Shown: in pieces, positions 21,365 through 34,154 of the stretch
How the letters are laid out: the number at the start of each line of letters is the position of its first letter
Numbering within the stretch: the stretch's first letter is position 1
From: Hedera helix
Lineage: Eukaryota; Streptophyta; Magnoliopsida; Apiales; Araliaceae
Assembly (NCBI GenBank): GCA_947179155.2
Contig: OX359266.1
Coordinates: 13,654,098-13,718,097 of the forward strand
DNA length: 64,000 nt
Direction of reading: 5' to 3'
The notes under the pieces: generated by a model
Seen by the model: the letters and a program-made list of their open reading frames with translations, nothing else
What the model was told of the DNA's origin: nothing
Databases searched by the model: none
Made by a program: the position numbers and the translations under genes

Positions 21365-24300
21365 TTACAACCTCCCCTCCTTATGAAATTTCGTCCCCGA
21401 AATTGACGTACCTGGCATTTCGAAGAGGTATGGATACCTAGACTTCATTTCAGATTCTAGCTCCCAGGTCATTTCCTCAATATCTTGGTTCCTCCATAAA
21501 ACCTTAACTTGAGGTATAACCTTTGAGCGTAAGATCTGCTCCTTCTTATCTAGGATCTTAACAGGTACCTCCTCATACGTTAAATCTTCTGCTATAACGT
21601 CTGGTTCTAACTCAATGACGTGGTTTGGGTCATTCACATATTTACGTAACATAGATATGTGAAAAACGTTATGGATGCGAGACATACTTGGTGGTAAGGC
21701 TAGTCTGTAGGCTACAGTTCCTACTCGATCGAGAATTTCAAATGGGCCAACAAATCGAGGGTTGAGCTTTCCTCTCTTTCCGAATCTCGTAACCCCTTTC
21801 CATGGAGAAACACGTAAGAATACATGATCTCCGACGTTGAAACTTTCGTCTCTCCGATGAAGATCAGCATAACTCTTTTGTCGTTCTTGCGCTGTCTGTA
21901 TTCGTTGTCGGATAATTTGGATCTTTTCTGTTGTCAAGCGTACCAACTCGGGTCCCAACAGTTTTGCTTCTCCTACCTCATTCCAACATACTGGAGAGCG
22001 ACACTTGCGTCCATATAAAGCCTCGAATGGAGCCATACCTATACTTGTTTGGTAACTGTTGTTGTAGGAAAATTCCACCAATGGCAAGTACTTATCCCAA
22101 CTTCCTTTGAAATCTAGTACGCAAAGTCTTAAAAGATCTTCGAGGGTCTGAATCGTCCTTTCCGATTGTCCGTCCGTTTGAGGATGGTATGCAGAACTGA
22201 ATCGTAGCTCGGTGCCCATAGCTTTTTGTAGACTGATCCAAAAGCGTGAAGTGAATCTAGGATCTCGATCAGAAACTATGGAAACTGGCATGCCATGCAA
22301 TCTCACAATCTCATTTATGTACATACCGGCAAGACGTTCAAGTGAAAAGTTTTCTCGTATAGGCAAGAAATGAGCGGATTTGGTCAATCTATCTACGATG
22401 ACCCAAATTGCATCTAAGCCTTGAGAAACTTTGGGAAGACCCGTCACGAAGTCCATATTGATGTGTTCCCACTTCCATTCGGGAACTTCAAGTGGTTGTA
22501 ATGGACCTTTAGGTACTTGATGTTCTGCCTTGACACGTTGACAAATTAGGCACCTTGAGATAAACTCTGCAATCTCTCTTTTCATATTGTTCCACCAAAA
22601 TGTATGTCGAAGATCTCGATACATCTTGGTACCTCCTGGGTGGATTGCATACGGCGTGTTGTGTGCCTCCATCATGATTTTATGCTTTAATTCAGGATCG
22701 TTAGGAACACAGAGTCGAGAGTTAACTCGAAGTATTCCTTTCTCGTCAATTCTTGCTTCGGGAATGACACCTTCTTGTACTTTCTTCATCATGTTCATCA
22801 GTTCCGGATCGGTAGTTTGCGCAGCTTTAATTTTATCGATTAAAGCCGGTTCTACTCGCACGTGAGCAATCTTCGAGTGGGTCCCTGGTGTCTTTAGCTC
22901 TATCTCCATCTTTTGCAAGTCGTACAAAATACGTTTTTGTGTTGTCAGCAGTGCACTTGTACTCGCATAAGATTTTCTGCTCAAAGCGTCAGCTACAACG
23001 TTCGCCTTTCCCGGGTGATACTGGATTGTGTGATCATAATCCTTCAACAGCTCAAGCCAACGTCGTTGTCGCATGTTGAGTTCCTTCTGGGTGAAGAAAT
23101 ACTTGAGACTTTTATGATCCGTATAGATATCCACTTTCTCTCCGTACAAGTAGTGTCTCCAGATCTTCAACGCGAAAACGACTGCTGCCAACTCTAGATC
23201 ATGAGTAGGGTAATTTTTCTCATAATCTTTGAGTTGTCGAGAGGCATAGGCTATAACCTTTCCATGTTGCATAAGGACACAGCCTAAACCTTTGCCTGAA
23301 GCATCGCTGTATATGACAAATTCTCCCGATCCTGATGGAATGGTCAGAACAGGAGCTGAAACAAGTCTCCTCTTAAGCTCTTGAAAACTTTTCTCGCATT
23401 GATCGCTCCATATGAATTTTGTGCTTTTCCGAGTAAGCTGAGTTAATGGAGTGGCGATTTGAGAAAATCCTTCTACGAATCTCCGATAATAACCAGCTAG
23501 GCCCAGAAAACTTCGGACTTCGGTTACTGTCTTGGGTTGTTCCCAATTTAGTACCGTTTCAATCTTCGCAGGATCGACTGATATTCCTTGACTAGAAATC
23601 ACATGCCCAAGAAACGTGACCTCCTCAAGCCAGAACTCACATTTCTTCAACTTGGCATATAATTTGTTCTCACGGAGCTTTTGGAGTATCAATCTCAGGT
23701 GTTGTTCATGATCCTCGCGACTCTTGGAGTATATGAGGATGTCATCAATAAAGACAACCACAAAATGATCCAAATATTCCTTGAATATTCGGTTCATCAT
23801 GTCCATGAAAGCTGCAGGAGCATTGGTTAGTCCAAAAGGCATGACTAAAAACTCATAATGCCCATAACGAGTTCTGAAAGCAGTCTTTGGAATGTCCTCA
23901 GCTTTAACCTTTAACTGATGATATCCAGAACGGAGATCAATCTTTGAGAAATGTTGAGCACCTTGTAATTGATCAAACATGTCATCGATCCGAGGCAACG
24001 AGTACCTGTTTTTGATGGTGACATGGTTCAATTCTCGGTAGTCAATGCACAATCTCATACTCCCGTCTTTCTTCTTCACAAATAGAACAGGAGCACCCCA
24101 AGGTGATGCACTCGGACGAATGAAACCGGTATCCAACAATTCCTGTAGTTGGACCTTTAACTCTTGAAGTTCAATGGGAGCCATTCGGTATGGGGCTTTG
24201 GAAATGGGCTTGGTACCGGGTTCAAGATCAATACAAAATTCAATTTCACGGTTTGGGGGTAAGCCAGGAAGTTCTTCAGGAAAAACGTCAGGAAACTCAT

Positions 24301-26010
24301 TAACAGTGGGAATATCATTCAAGTTTGACGTATTTTTGTTCAAATCAGTGACATGAGCTAAAAAGGCTTGACATCCGTTTTTCAATAAACGAATGGCTTT
24401 ATGGCTAAAAATAACAGTTATAGATTTCAATGGTTTAGTTGCTTGAATTTGCATGACAGGTTGATTAGGAATATGAAAACTAATAATCTTATGAAAACAA
24501 TCAATTTTAGCATGATGGGTAGTCAACCAATCAATTCCTAAAATCACATCAAATTCATGCATTTCCAAAGAAATAAGGTCAACAGGTAATGTGAGGTTGT
24601 TGATTTGAACTAGGCAAGATTTATAGACAGTAGATGTATGGTCATTTCTCCTAATGGGGTTTCAACTGATAAGTCAAAGTCCAAATTTTCAGGAGTTAAG
24701 TTTAAACGCTGAGCACATGCAGGTGAGATAAAAGAATGGGTAGAGCCAGTATCTAACAAAGCATAGACTTCACGAGAATTTATGAATAGCTTACCGGTTA
24801 TCACCTCGTTCGAGTTTCGTGTCATTTGGGATGTCACAACAAAAGCTCTCCCTTGAACTACAGATTTTCCCTTATCCGCGCTAGCTTTTGGTATCATCAT
24901 TGCAGCTGGACTCGATTTTGTGGCAGGACAAAACCGCGCAAGATGACCCTCTTTCCCACAACTGTAACACTTTTTGGACTGCTGTGTACAGTTTGGGCTG
25001 ATGTGACCTTCCTGACCACACCTATAACATCTCACTGGTGGTTGATCTTCTCCCCTTGAAATTGGGGTCGGTGCTGGTGCTGGTACTGGTGCTGGTGCCC
25101 TTCCATAATTATTATGAAATCTCTTTCTTTTGAAATTGTTCCCACTGGATTCTCCTCTTCTGTTATTTGATGTGGAATTACCACCGAAGTGTTGGTTACC
25201 TCCTCGATGGTTTTCGTTCATGTGGTTGTTGTCATTCCTTTCTCTATGCTGATCATTAACTCTTGGCTATAATGTTTCATCTGTTTGCTCCACCCTTTGA
25301 GCCCTATCCACAACATCTGAATACAAACTGAATTTATGAGAGCTAAGTTGTTGACGAATTTTGAGTCTCAAACCTCTTAGGAACATCCGACTCATTCGTG
25401 CTTCGTCATCCACTAGATGGGTGGCAAAACGAGATAACTCGGCGAACTTAGCTTCATATTGGGAGACTGACATGTTTCCCTGCTCCAGCTTAATGAATTC
25501 CACCTCTTTCATATGGCGGATGCTTTCTGGGAAGTACTTCTCGTTAAACAGTTCTTCGAATTCTGTCCAAGACATTTCGAGTGCTGAAGGTTGGATACGT
25601 TTTACCGCTTCCCACCAATGATCCGCCTCACCTCGTAACATAAAAGTGGCAAATGGCACCTTCTGATCATCAGCGCATTGTAAGACATCAAGTATTTTTG
25701 TCGTCTGCTTTAGCCATGCCTCCGCTTTGAGTGGGTCAGGCTTCCCGTGGAATTCAGGTGGTCCCAATTCTTTAAATTGCTTGACAGTGACCATCCTCAA
25801 ATTACCAGCGTTTCTACCGTTATTATTGACTGGATTTCCTCTTGCTTGATTCTGTATGAACTGCATGAAATTCCTAAAGAATCCATCGTTCATCATGTTA
25901 TCAGGAACATTATTTCCTGAGTTGGCAGGAGGATTGTTTGGGGCCTCCTGATTCTCGGCTACATTTGCTTCGGGTATTCCATAGTTAACCTCTTGATTTT
26001 CAGATGCCAT
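21365..26010 (-). pseudogene. gag-pol polyprotein, internal copy A (frameshifted)
   Basis: Ty3/gypsy polyprotein. Gag capsid (25267-26010, 247 codons, start ATG 26010) has the WWEA and FNEKYFPES blocks. An in-frame TAG follows. The next segment (down to 24610) has two CCHC knuckles, CYRCGQEGHISPNC and CYSCGKEGHLARFC, and the protease LLDTGS. A 1-base deletion near 24638, relative to copy B, breaks the frame. The last 1067 codons carry RT with FIDD (273-276), RNase H (DAS 422, TDH 493), integrase HHCC (H636, H643, C673, C676) and the catalytic set D706, D767, E803 (DX35E). A chromodomain-like tail at about 1001-1048 (VKVLWRNQDIEEMTWE) fits the Tekay/Del chromovirus clade. The stop codon lies inside LTR1. 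Confidence 0.95.
21371..21382 (-). promoter_or_regulatory. polypurine tract, copy A
   Basis: The minus strand reads AAGGAGGGGAGG, directly before the LTR start TGTAAG. It is translated as part of the pol C-terminus. Confidence 0.88.
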
Positions 26011-26195
26011 ACTTAACTGTGGTCACAAAATAATTGTTAGTTTAAATAAACTGACTCATCACTTCATGTCCCTATATTCAAATCAACTCATTAGATAATA
26101 AAATCTAATTTAGGTGGGACACACTAATGACTGATTATATTCGTCTCTCCCCTCCTAGTTCTACCCCAGATCTCCATTAAAGACCATATCCCTAA

Positions 26196-26207
26196 GCTCT
26201 GATGCCA
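26196..26207 (-). promoter_or_regulatory. primer-binding site, copy A
   Basis: The minus strand reads TGGCATCAGAGC, two bases after the LTR end. It matches the iMet-tRNA PBS TGGTATCAGAGC except at one base. Confidence 0.85.
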
Positions 26208-26209
26208 AC

Positions 26210-29200
26210 TGTGACGCCCCCAAATCTAGGCTCACACAGCCCAAACTTGAGTCGTCAAAAGACTACAACAAAAATATTACAACAAAGTACAACGTACAAT
26301 AATACAGTGTATAATAATACACAACTAAGTCTTCACTATTATTGCCACACTATTTTACAACACGTGAAGACTAGGATAGCTATTCCTCGGACTCTCACTC
26401 CATCCCCCGGCTAGACCCCGTTACGTTTTCATCTCCTGTTGAAAAACAATGGAACAAACGAAAGGGTGAGCTCAAATAGCCCAGTAAGAAATATCATGAC
26501 TAAGATAATGACGAATAATTTATCATTAGCCTTCAACAGTTGAGTTCTTGATAGAATACAATAGACTACAAGGTTTATATCAAAAACTGCAGTTAAATTC
26601 TTGAACAATATTCAGATCAATAATAGCAGCGGAATGAGCAATCTATTAGAAGAATAATGCATACTATAATGTCCACTCGCTTCTCTTTTTTGTAAAATAT
26701 CATCAACTTTTATCATCTGAAATACCATTAGTCAAAATAATACAACTTCACAGTTCCTGGTCATAATCGTGCAGATCAACAGTTCATCTTTGCACTACGG
26801 GCCAAAGACATTCAATATAACACCAACGGTCATGATTATACCAGATTCAGCCTTTGGTCATAATCATACCAACCAACAGTTCATCTTTGCACTACGGGCC
26901 AAAGAGAACATTCACCACGTGCCATAAAAGACACCGAACAGATGTATCGCCTTTAACCTAGTATATCGTCTTTAACCTATCATCTGTTCAACAATTATAT
27001 CACATCTGTGCCCCCGGCCACAGATATTCACAACAGCTTGATTCTTGATGATTAATACAAATAACAGTGATACAAATGATGAACAGAAGAACAGGATAAA
27101 CAATAAGTATCGAAAGTTTACTTTGTGCAGATTCAAATAATGTCCAAATTGCCAACATGATGTGGAGTGAAATTTAAAAATGATATTCAAGATCCACAGT
27201 TCAGAATAACGTTTACAGTTCAATAGAAATGTTCAGAAAATAGGAAGGTTCAGTTGAAATAATGAAATTCAACTATTATGGAACATATAATATTTTCAGG
27301 AATTATAGAAGCAATAGTTCCATAATAAGTTTCGATTTAGGTCTATGAAAGAAAATAATATCCCTTACCGTAGCAGGTTTGATTAACAAAGGGTGAAGGG
27401 AATTAATATCCCTTACCATAGTAAGTTTGAATAATGGAAGATGAAAAAGATGGTATCCCTTATGAGTATAAAGGAAAATGATATCACTTACGAATATGGA
27501 ATAAAAGTGTCATGTGATAATTCTGTAGACAAATTATTTCCACACGAGACAAATAAAAAGGGTTATTCACCAACAGGCGGTAATCCGCGCCGTAAGGTTA
27601 TTCCCATCAATTTGAATACGAATAGTTATTCACCAAACAGGCAATAATTCGCGCCGTAAGGTTATTCCCATCAATTTGAATACGAAGAGTTATTCACCAA
27701 ACAGGCGATAATCCGCACCGTAAGGTTATTCTCAAAGATTAATAAGGAATGAATACAAAAGGTTATTCACCAACAGGCGGTAAACCGCGTCGTAAGGTTA
27801 TTCCCACAATTTAATACATGGAAATAAATGGCACAAGAAAGAAACGATATTATTTTCGAGAATCAAAGAATGATAATCCCTTCAAGTAAGAAAGAAAATA
27901 ATATCCATTTATGATGATGAAAATAATGATACCCCTTACCTTAACACGTGACTGGATATTGATTTAAATGAGGTTGATCAACCTATATATTTTTAATAAA
28001 ATTAGTAATTACCACATATAAATTTCAAAGTGTATGATAATTCGTATAATATGAACTATCAAAATTATATATATTTAACATAATTTTTGTAGTATAATAT
28101 AACTACTTTAAAATAGTTTTTAAAATAATATTCCAAAATAAATCTTCCAAAGAAAGCTTTTAAAAATGAAACTTCTCAAAGAAGAGTCTTCTAAGGGAAG
28201 ATTTGTGAATACCGTGAAAAATAGGAATTTATAAAATTACTACTATTTAATAAAAGACTTACTTGAAAAATTCCTGCACTCCTTTTGGCTTTCAAACTCT
28301 CAAAATAAGCTTACTATTCTCATAGAAAACTCATAAAATTCTTATAGAAAAATTTTATGTTTTAGGTGTGATTTTTCTATTCAGTTGAGCAAGCTATTTA
28401 TAGGAGAAAATTTTCACTATGCGTGGTAGGTGAGCACTGGCGTGCTGCACGCCAGTGCTGAATATTTTCAGCACGCAGCCGCTGGCTGCTTTTCCTTCCT
28501 GCACATTTTTGTGCAAATTTTTTTCAAGTGGGTCCTACAGGGGCCCACATGTTACTATTCACGTTACTATTTCAAATAGTAAAATTAATAATTTTTTATT
28601 TATTTATTTATTTATTTATTTATTCTTCCTGTGGGTCCAACATATAAAATAATGCTACAACAATAATTCAACAATAATGTAATAAACACGTTACAGATTA
28701 TTATTAATTTAATAATATAAATTACAGTATATTTGCTACTGTGACAATTATTAGATTCAATAATTTTAAAAACAGTGCAGCAACAATTATTGAGTCAATG
28801 ATATGAAATATAGTGTAATGACAATTATTGAATCAATAATGCAAAATACTGTGTAACAACAATAATTGAATTGATAATATAAAATATTATGCAGTGACAA
28901 TTATTGATGAAATGATGCGCAACAGTTACGGTGTCAATTATCAGACCAATAATATGAGACACTGTGCAATACCGTGTGCTACAGAAAAATACTATAAATT
29001 ACCGTATGCTACTATTCTTTTATCACCGGTATTTTAACAGTTAACATCGTTGACTATTTTTATATAAAAAGGTTACTTCTGTCGTTTTCTATATCCGACA
29101 ATTATTCCGTTGTGGGGTCCACCAATAATTTGTTATTTCGGCGCCGTCGTACGGCCCGAATATTCCCCGACAAAACGAATATTGTCCGACAAAATAAAAT

Positions 29201-29313
29201 TTGCACATAACATCCTTAACTTTCAATTTTGTCAATTTAACCATTTACTGTTTCAAGAAAAATATATATGAAGAAAAATTAAATTTTGTATTTCATAAAT
29301 TCGGGGTCTTACA
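26210..29313 (-). repeat. LTR 2 (central LTR, shared by both copies)
   Basis: It is 3104 bp and serves as the 5' LTR for copy A and the 3' LTR for copy B. It has at least three private substitutions: T at 27790, T at 27924 and T at 28323, where LTR1 and LTR3 have C, G and G. It shares the T at 26969 with LTR3 against C at 19025 in LTR1. The other features are as in LTR 1. Confidence 0.95.
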
Positions 29314-32300
29314 ACCTCCCCTCCTTATGAAATTTCGTCCCCGAAATTGACGTACCTGGCATTTCGAAGAGGTATGGATACCTAGACTTCATTTCAGATT
29401 CTAGCTCCCAGGTCATTTCCTCAATATCTTGGTTCCTCCATAAAACCTTAACTTGAGGTATAACCTTTGAGCGTAAGATCTGCTCCTTCTTATCTAGGAT
29501 CTTAACAGGTACCTCCTCATACGTTAAATCTTCTGTTATAACGTCTGGTTCTAACTCAATGACGTGGTTTGGGTCATTCACATATTTACGTAACATAGAT
29601 ATGTGAAAAACGTTATGGATGCGAGACATACTTGGTGGTAAGGCTAGTCTGTAGGCTACAGTTCCTACTCGATCGAGAATTTCAAATGGGCCAACAAATC
29701 GAGGGTTGAGCTTTCCTCTCTTTCCGAATCTCGTAACCCCTTTCCATGGAGAAACACGTAAGAATACATGATCTCCGACGTTGAAACTTTCGTCTCTCCG
29801 ATGAAGATCAGCATAACTCTTTTGTCGTTCTTGCGCTGTCTGTATTCGTTGTCGGATAATTTGGATCTTTTCTGTTGTCAAGCGTACCAACTCGGGTCCC
29901 AACAGTTTTGCTTCTCCTACCTCATTCCAACATACTGGAGAGCGACACTTGCGTCCATATAAAGCCTCGAATGGAGCCATACCTATACTTGCTTGGTAAC
30001 TGTTGTTGTAGGAAAATTCCACCAATGGCAAGTACTTATCCCAACTTCCTTTGAAATCTAGTACGCAAAGTCTTAAAAGATCTTCGAGGGTCTGAATCGT
30101 CCTTTCCGATTGTCCGTCCGTTTGAGGATGGTATGCAGAACTGAATCGTAGCTCGGTGCCCATAGCTTTTTGTAGACTGATCCAAAAGCGTGAAGTGAAT
30201 CTAGGATCTCGATCAGAAACTATGGAAACTGGCATGCCATGCAATCTCACAATCTCATTTATGTACATACCGGCAAGACGTTCAAGTGAAAAGTTTTCTC
30301 GTATAGGCAAGAAATGAGCGGATTTGGTCAATCTATCTACGATGACCCAAATTGCATCTAAGCCTTGAGAAACTTTGGGAAGACCCGTCACGAAGTCCAT
30401 ATTGATGTGTTCCCACTTCCATTCGGGAACTTCAAGTGGTTGTAATGGACCTTTAGGTACTTGATGTTCTGCCTTGACACGTTGACAAATTAGGCACCTT
30501 GAGATAAACTCTGCAATCTCTCTTTTCATATTGTTCCACCAAAATGTATGTCGAAGATCTCGATACATCTTGGTACCTCCTGGGTGGATTGCATACGGCG
30601 TGTTGTGTGCCTCCATCATGATTTTATGCTTTAATTCAGGATCGTTAGGAACACAGAGTCGAGAGTTAACTCGAAGTATTCCTTTCTCGTCAATTCTTGC
30701 TTCGGGAATGACACCTTCTTGTACTTTCTTCATCATGTTCATCAGTTCTGGATCGGTAGTTTGCGCAGCTTTAATTTTATCGATTAAAGCCGGTTCTACT
30801 CGCACGTGAGCAATCTTCGAGTGGGTCCCTGGTGTCTTTAGCTCTATCTCCATCTTTTACAAGTCGTGCAAAATACGTTTTTGTGTTGTCAGCAGTGCAC
30901 TTGTACTCGCATAAGATTTTCTGCTCAAAGCGTCAGCTACAACGTTCGCCTTTCCCGGGTGATACTGGATTGTGTGATCATAATCCTTCAACAGCTCAAG
31001 CCAACGTCGTTGTCGCATGTTGAGTTCCTTCTGGGTGAAGAAATACTTGAGACTTTTATGATCCGTATAGATATCCACTTTCTCTCCGTACAAGTAGTGT
31101 CTCCAGATCTTCAACGCGAAAACGACTGCTGCCAACTCTAGATCATGAGTAGGGTAATTTTTCTCATAATCTTTGAGTTGTCGAGAGGCATAGGCTATAA
31201 CCTTTCCATGTTGCATAAGGACACAGCCTAAACCTTTGCCTGAAGCATCGCTGTATATGACAAATTCTCCCGATCCTGATGGAATGGTCAGAACAGGAGC
31301 TGAAACAAGTCTCCTCTTAAGCTCTTGAAAACTTTTCTCGCATTGATCGCTCCATATGAATTTTGTGCTTTTCCGAGTAAGCTGAGTTAATGGAGTGGCG
31401 ATTCGTGAAAATCCTTCTACGAATCTCCGATAATAACCAGCTAGGCCCAGAAAACTTCGGACTTCGGTTACTGTCTTGGGTTGTTCCCAATTTAGTACCG
31501 TTTCAATCTTCGCAGGATCGACTGATATTCCTTGACTAGAAATCACATGCCCAAGAAACGTGACCTCCTCAAGCCAGAACTCACATTTCTTCAACTTGGC
31601 ATATAATTTGTTCTCACGGAGCTTTTGGAGTATCAATCTCAGGTGTTGTTCATGATCCTCGCGACTCTTGGAGTATATGAGGATGTCATCAATAAAGACA
31701 ACCACAAAATGATCCAAATATTCCTTGAATATTCGGTTCATCATGTCCATGAAAGCTGCAGGAGCATTGGTTAGTCCAAAAGGCATGACTAAAAACTCAT
31801 AATGCCCATAACGAGTTCTGAAAGCAGTCTTTGGAATGTCCTCAGCTTTAACCTTTAACTGATGATATCCAGAACGGAGATCAATCTTTGAGAAATGTTG
31901 AGCACCTTGTAATTGATCAAACATGTCATCGATCCGAGGCAACGAGTACCTGTTTTTGATGGTGACATGGTTCAATTCTCGGTAGTCAATGCACAATCTC
32001 ATACTCCCGTCTTTCTTCTTCACAAATAGAACAGGAGCACCCCAAGGTGATGCACTCGGACGAATGAAACCGGTATCCAACAATTCCTGTAGTTGGACCT
32101 TTAACTCTTGAAGTTCAATGGGAGCCATTCGGTATGGGGCTTTGGAAATGGGCTTGGTACCGGGTTCAAGATCAATACAAAATTCAATTTCACGGTTTGG
32201 GGGTAAGCCAGGAAGTTCTTCAGGAAAAACGTCAGGAAACTCATTAACAGTGGGAATATCATTCAAGTTTGACGTATTTTTGTTCAAATCAGTGACATGA

Positions 32301-33955
32301 GCTAAAAAGGCTTGACATCCGTTTTTCAATAAACGAATGGCTTTATGGCTAAAAATAACAGTTATAGATTTCAATGGTTTAGTTGCTTGAATTTGCATGA
32401 CAGGTTGATTAGGAATATGAAAACTAATAATCTTATGAAAACAATCAATTTTAGCATGATGGGTAGTCAACCAATCAATTCCTAAAATCACATCAAATTC
32501 ATGCATTTCCAAAGAAATAAGGTCAACAGGTAATGTGAGGTTGTTGATTTGAACTAGGCAAGATTTATAGACAGTAGATGTAATGGTCATTTCTCCTAAT
32601 GGGGTTTCAACTGATAAGTCAAAGTCCAAATTTTCAGGAGTTAAGTTTAAACGCTGAGCACATGCAGGTGAGATAAAAGAATGGGTAGAGCCAGTATCTA
32701 ACAAAGCATAGACTTCACGAGAATTTATGAATAGCTTACCGGTTATCACCTCGTTCGAGTTTCGTGTCATTTGGGATGTCACAACAAAAGCTCTCCCTTG
32801 AACTACAGATTTTCCCTTATCCGCGCTAGCTTTTGGTATCATCATTGCAGCTGGACTCGATTTTGTGGCAGGACAAAACCGCGCAAGATGACCCTCTTTC
32901 CCACAACTGTAACACTTTTTGGACTGCTGTGTACAGTTTGGGCTGATGTGACCTTCCTGACCACACCTATAACATCTCACTGGTGGTTGATCTTCTCCCC
33001 TTGAAATTGGGGTCGGTGCTGGTGCTGGTACTGGTGCTGGTGCCCTTCCATAATTATTATGAAATCTCTTTCTTTTGAAATTGTTCCCACTGGATTCTCC
33101 TCTTCTGTTATTTGATGTGGAATTACCACCGAAGTGTTGGTTACCTCCTCGATGGTTTTCGTTCATGTGGTTGTTGTCATTCCTTTCTCTATGCTGATCA
33201 TTAACTCTTGGCTATAATGTTTCATCTGTTTGCTCCACCCTTTGAGCCCTATCCACAACATCTGAATACAAACTGAATTTATGAGAGCTAAGTTGTTGAC
33301 GAATTTTGAGTCTCAAACCTCTTAGGAACATCCGACTCATTCGTGCTTCGTCATCCACTAGATGGGTGGCAAAACGAGATAACTCGGCGAACTTAGCTTC
33401 ATATTGGGAGACTGACATGTTTCCCTGCTCCAGCTTAATGAATTCCACCTCTTTCATATGGCGGATGCTTTCTGGGAAGTACTTCTCGTTAAACAGTTCT
33501 TCGAATTCTGTCCAAGACATTTCGAGTGCTGAAGGTTGGATACGTTTTACCGCTTCCCACCAATGATCCGCCTCACCTCGTAACATAAAAGTGGCAAATG
33601 GCACCTTCTGATCATCAGCGCATTGTAAGACATCAAGTATTTTTGTCGTCTGCTTTAGCCATGCCTCCGCTTTGAGTGGGTCAGGCTTCCCGTGGAATTC
33701 AGGTGGTCCCAATTCTTTAAATTGCTTGACAGTGACCATCCTCAAATTACCAGCGTTTCTACCGTTATTATTGACTGGATTTCCTCTTGCTTGATTCTGT
33801 ATGAACTGCATGAAATTCCTAAAGAATCCATCATTCATCATGTTATCAGGAACATTATTTCCTGAGTTGGCAGGAGGATTGTTTGGGGCCTCCTGATTCT
33901 CGGCTACATTTGCTTCGGGTATTCCATAGTTAACCTCTTGATTTTCAGATGCCAT
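29309..33955 (-). pseudogene. gag-pol polyprotein, internal copy B (nonsense mutation)
   Basis: It has the same gene order as copy A. Gag is 33212-33955, with the same in-frame TAG at 33212-33214 before the zinc-knuckle segment. From the ATG at 33166 the frame is open for 769 codons through both CCHC knuckles (residues 65-78 and 85-98), protease DTGS (157-160), RT and RNase H. It stops at TAA 30857-30859, where copy A has CAA. The remaining 514 codons from 30853, in the same frame, encode the integrase and chromodomain and end within LTR2. Copy B lacks copy A's frameshift. Apart from the shared TAG and this single stop, the polyprotein is open, so the element was probably active very recently. 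Confidence 0.95.
29315..29326 (-). promoter_or_regulatory. polypurine tract, copy B
   Basis: AAGGAGGGGAGG on the minus strand, identical to copy A and adjacent to LTR2. Confidence 0.88.
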
Positions 33956-34140
33956 ACTTAACTGTGGTCACAAAATAATTGTTAGTTTAAATAAACTGAC
34001 TCATCACTTCATGTCCCTATATTCAAATCAACTCATTAGATAATAAAATCTAATTTAGGTGGGACACACTAATGACTGATTATATTCGTCTCTCCCCTCC
34101 TAGTTCTACCCCAGATCTCCATTAAAGACCATATCCCTAA

Positions 34141-34152
34141 GCTCTGATGCCA
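34141..34152 (-). promoter_or_regulatory. primer-binding site, copy B
   Basis: TGGCATCAGAGC on the minus strand, two bases from the end of LTR3 and identical to copy A. It is an iMet-like primer site with one mismatch. Confidence 0.85.
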
Positions 34153-34154
34153 AC

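Larger units (their letters stand above)
18266..21369 (-). repeat. LTR 1 (3' LTR of internal copy A)
   Basis: On the minus strand it runs from TGTAAGACCCC to GGGGGCGTCACA. It has a TATA box at 20450-20459, a perfect palindrome at 20489-20515, a hairpin-bearing tandem array at 19616-19862 and a second array of ~40-bp units at about 20780-21010. It also has two copies of a GTTCATCTTTGCACTACGGG block (about 18838 and 18932). The open frames 18267-18470, 19028-19279, 19497-19703 and 20511-20708 recur identically in every LTR copy and show no known domain, so I do not call them genes. Confidence 0.95.

Noticed and set aside
21824..25621. Plus-strand open frames across the gypsy internal regions
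   Set aside because: They are antisense shadows of gag-pol. The same set recurs in copy B.
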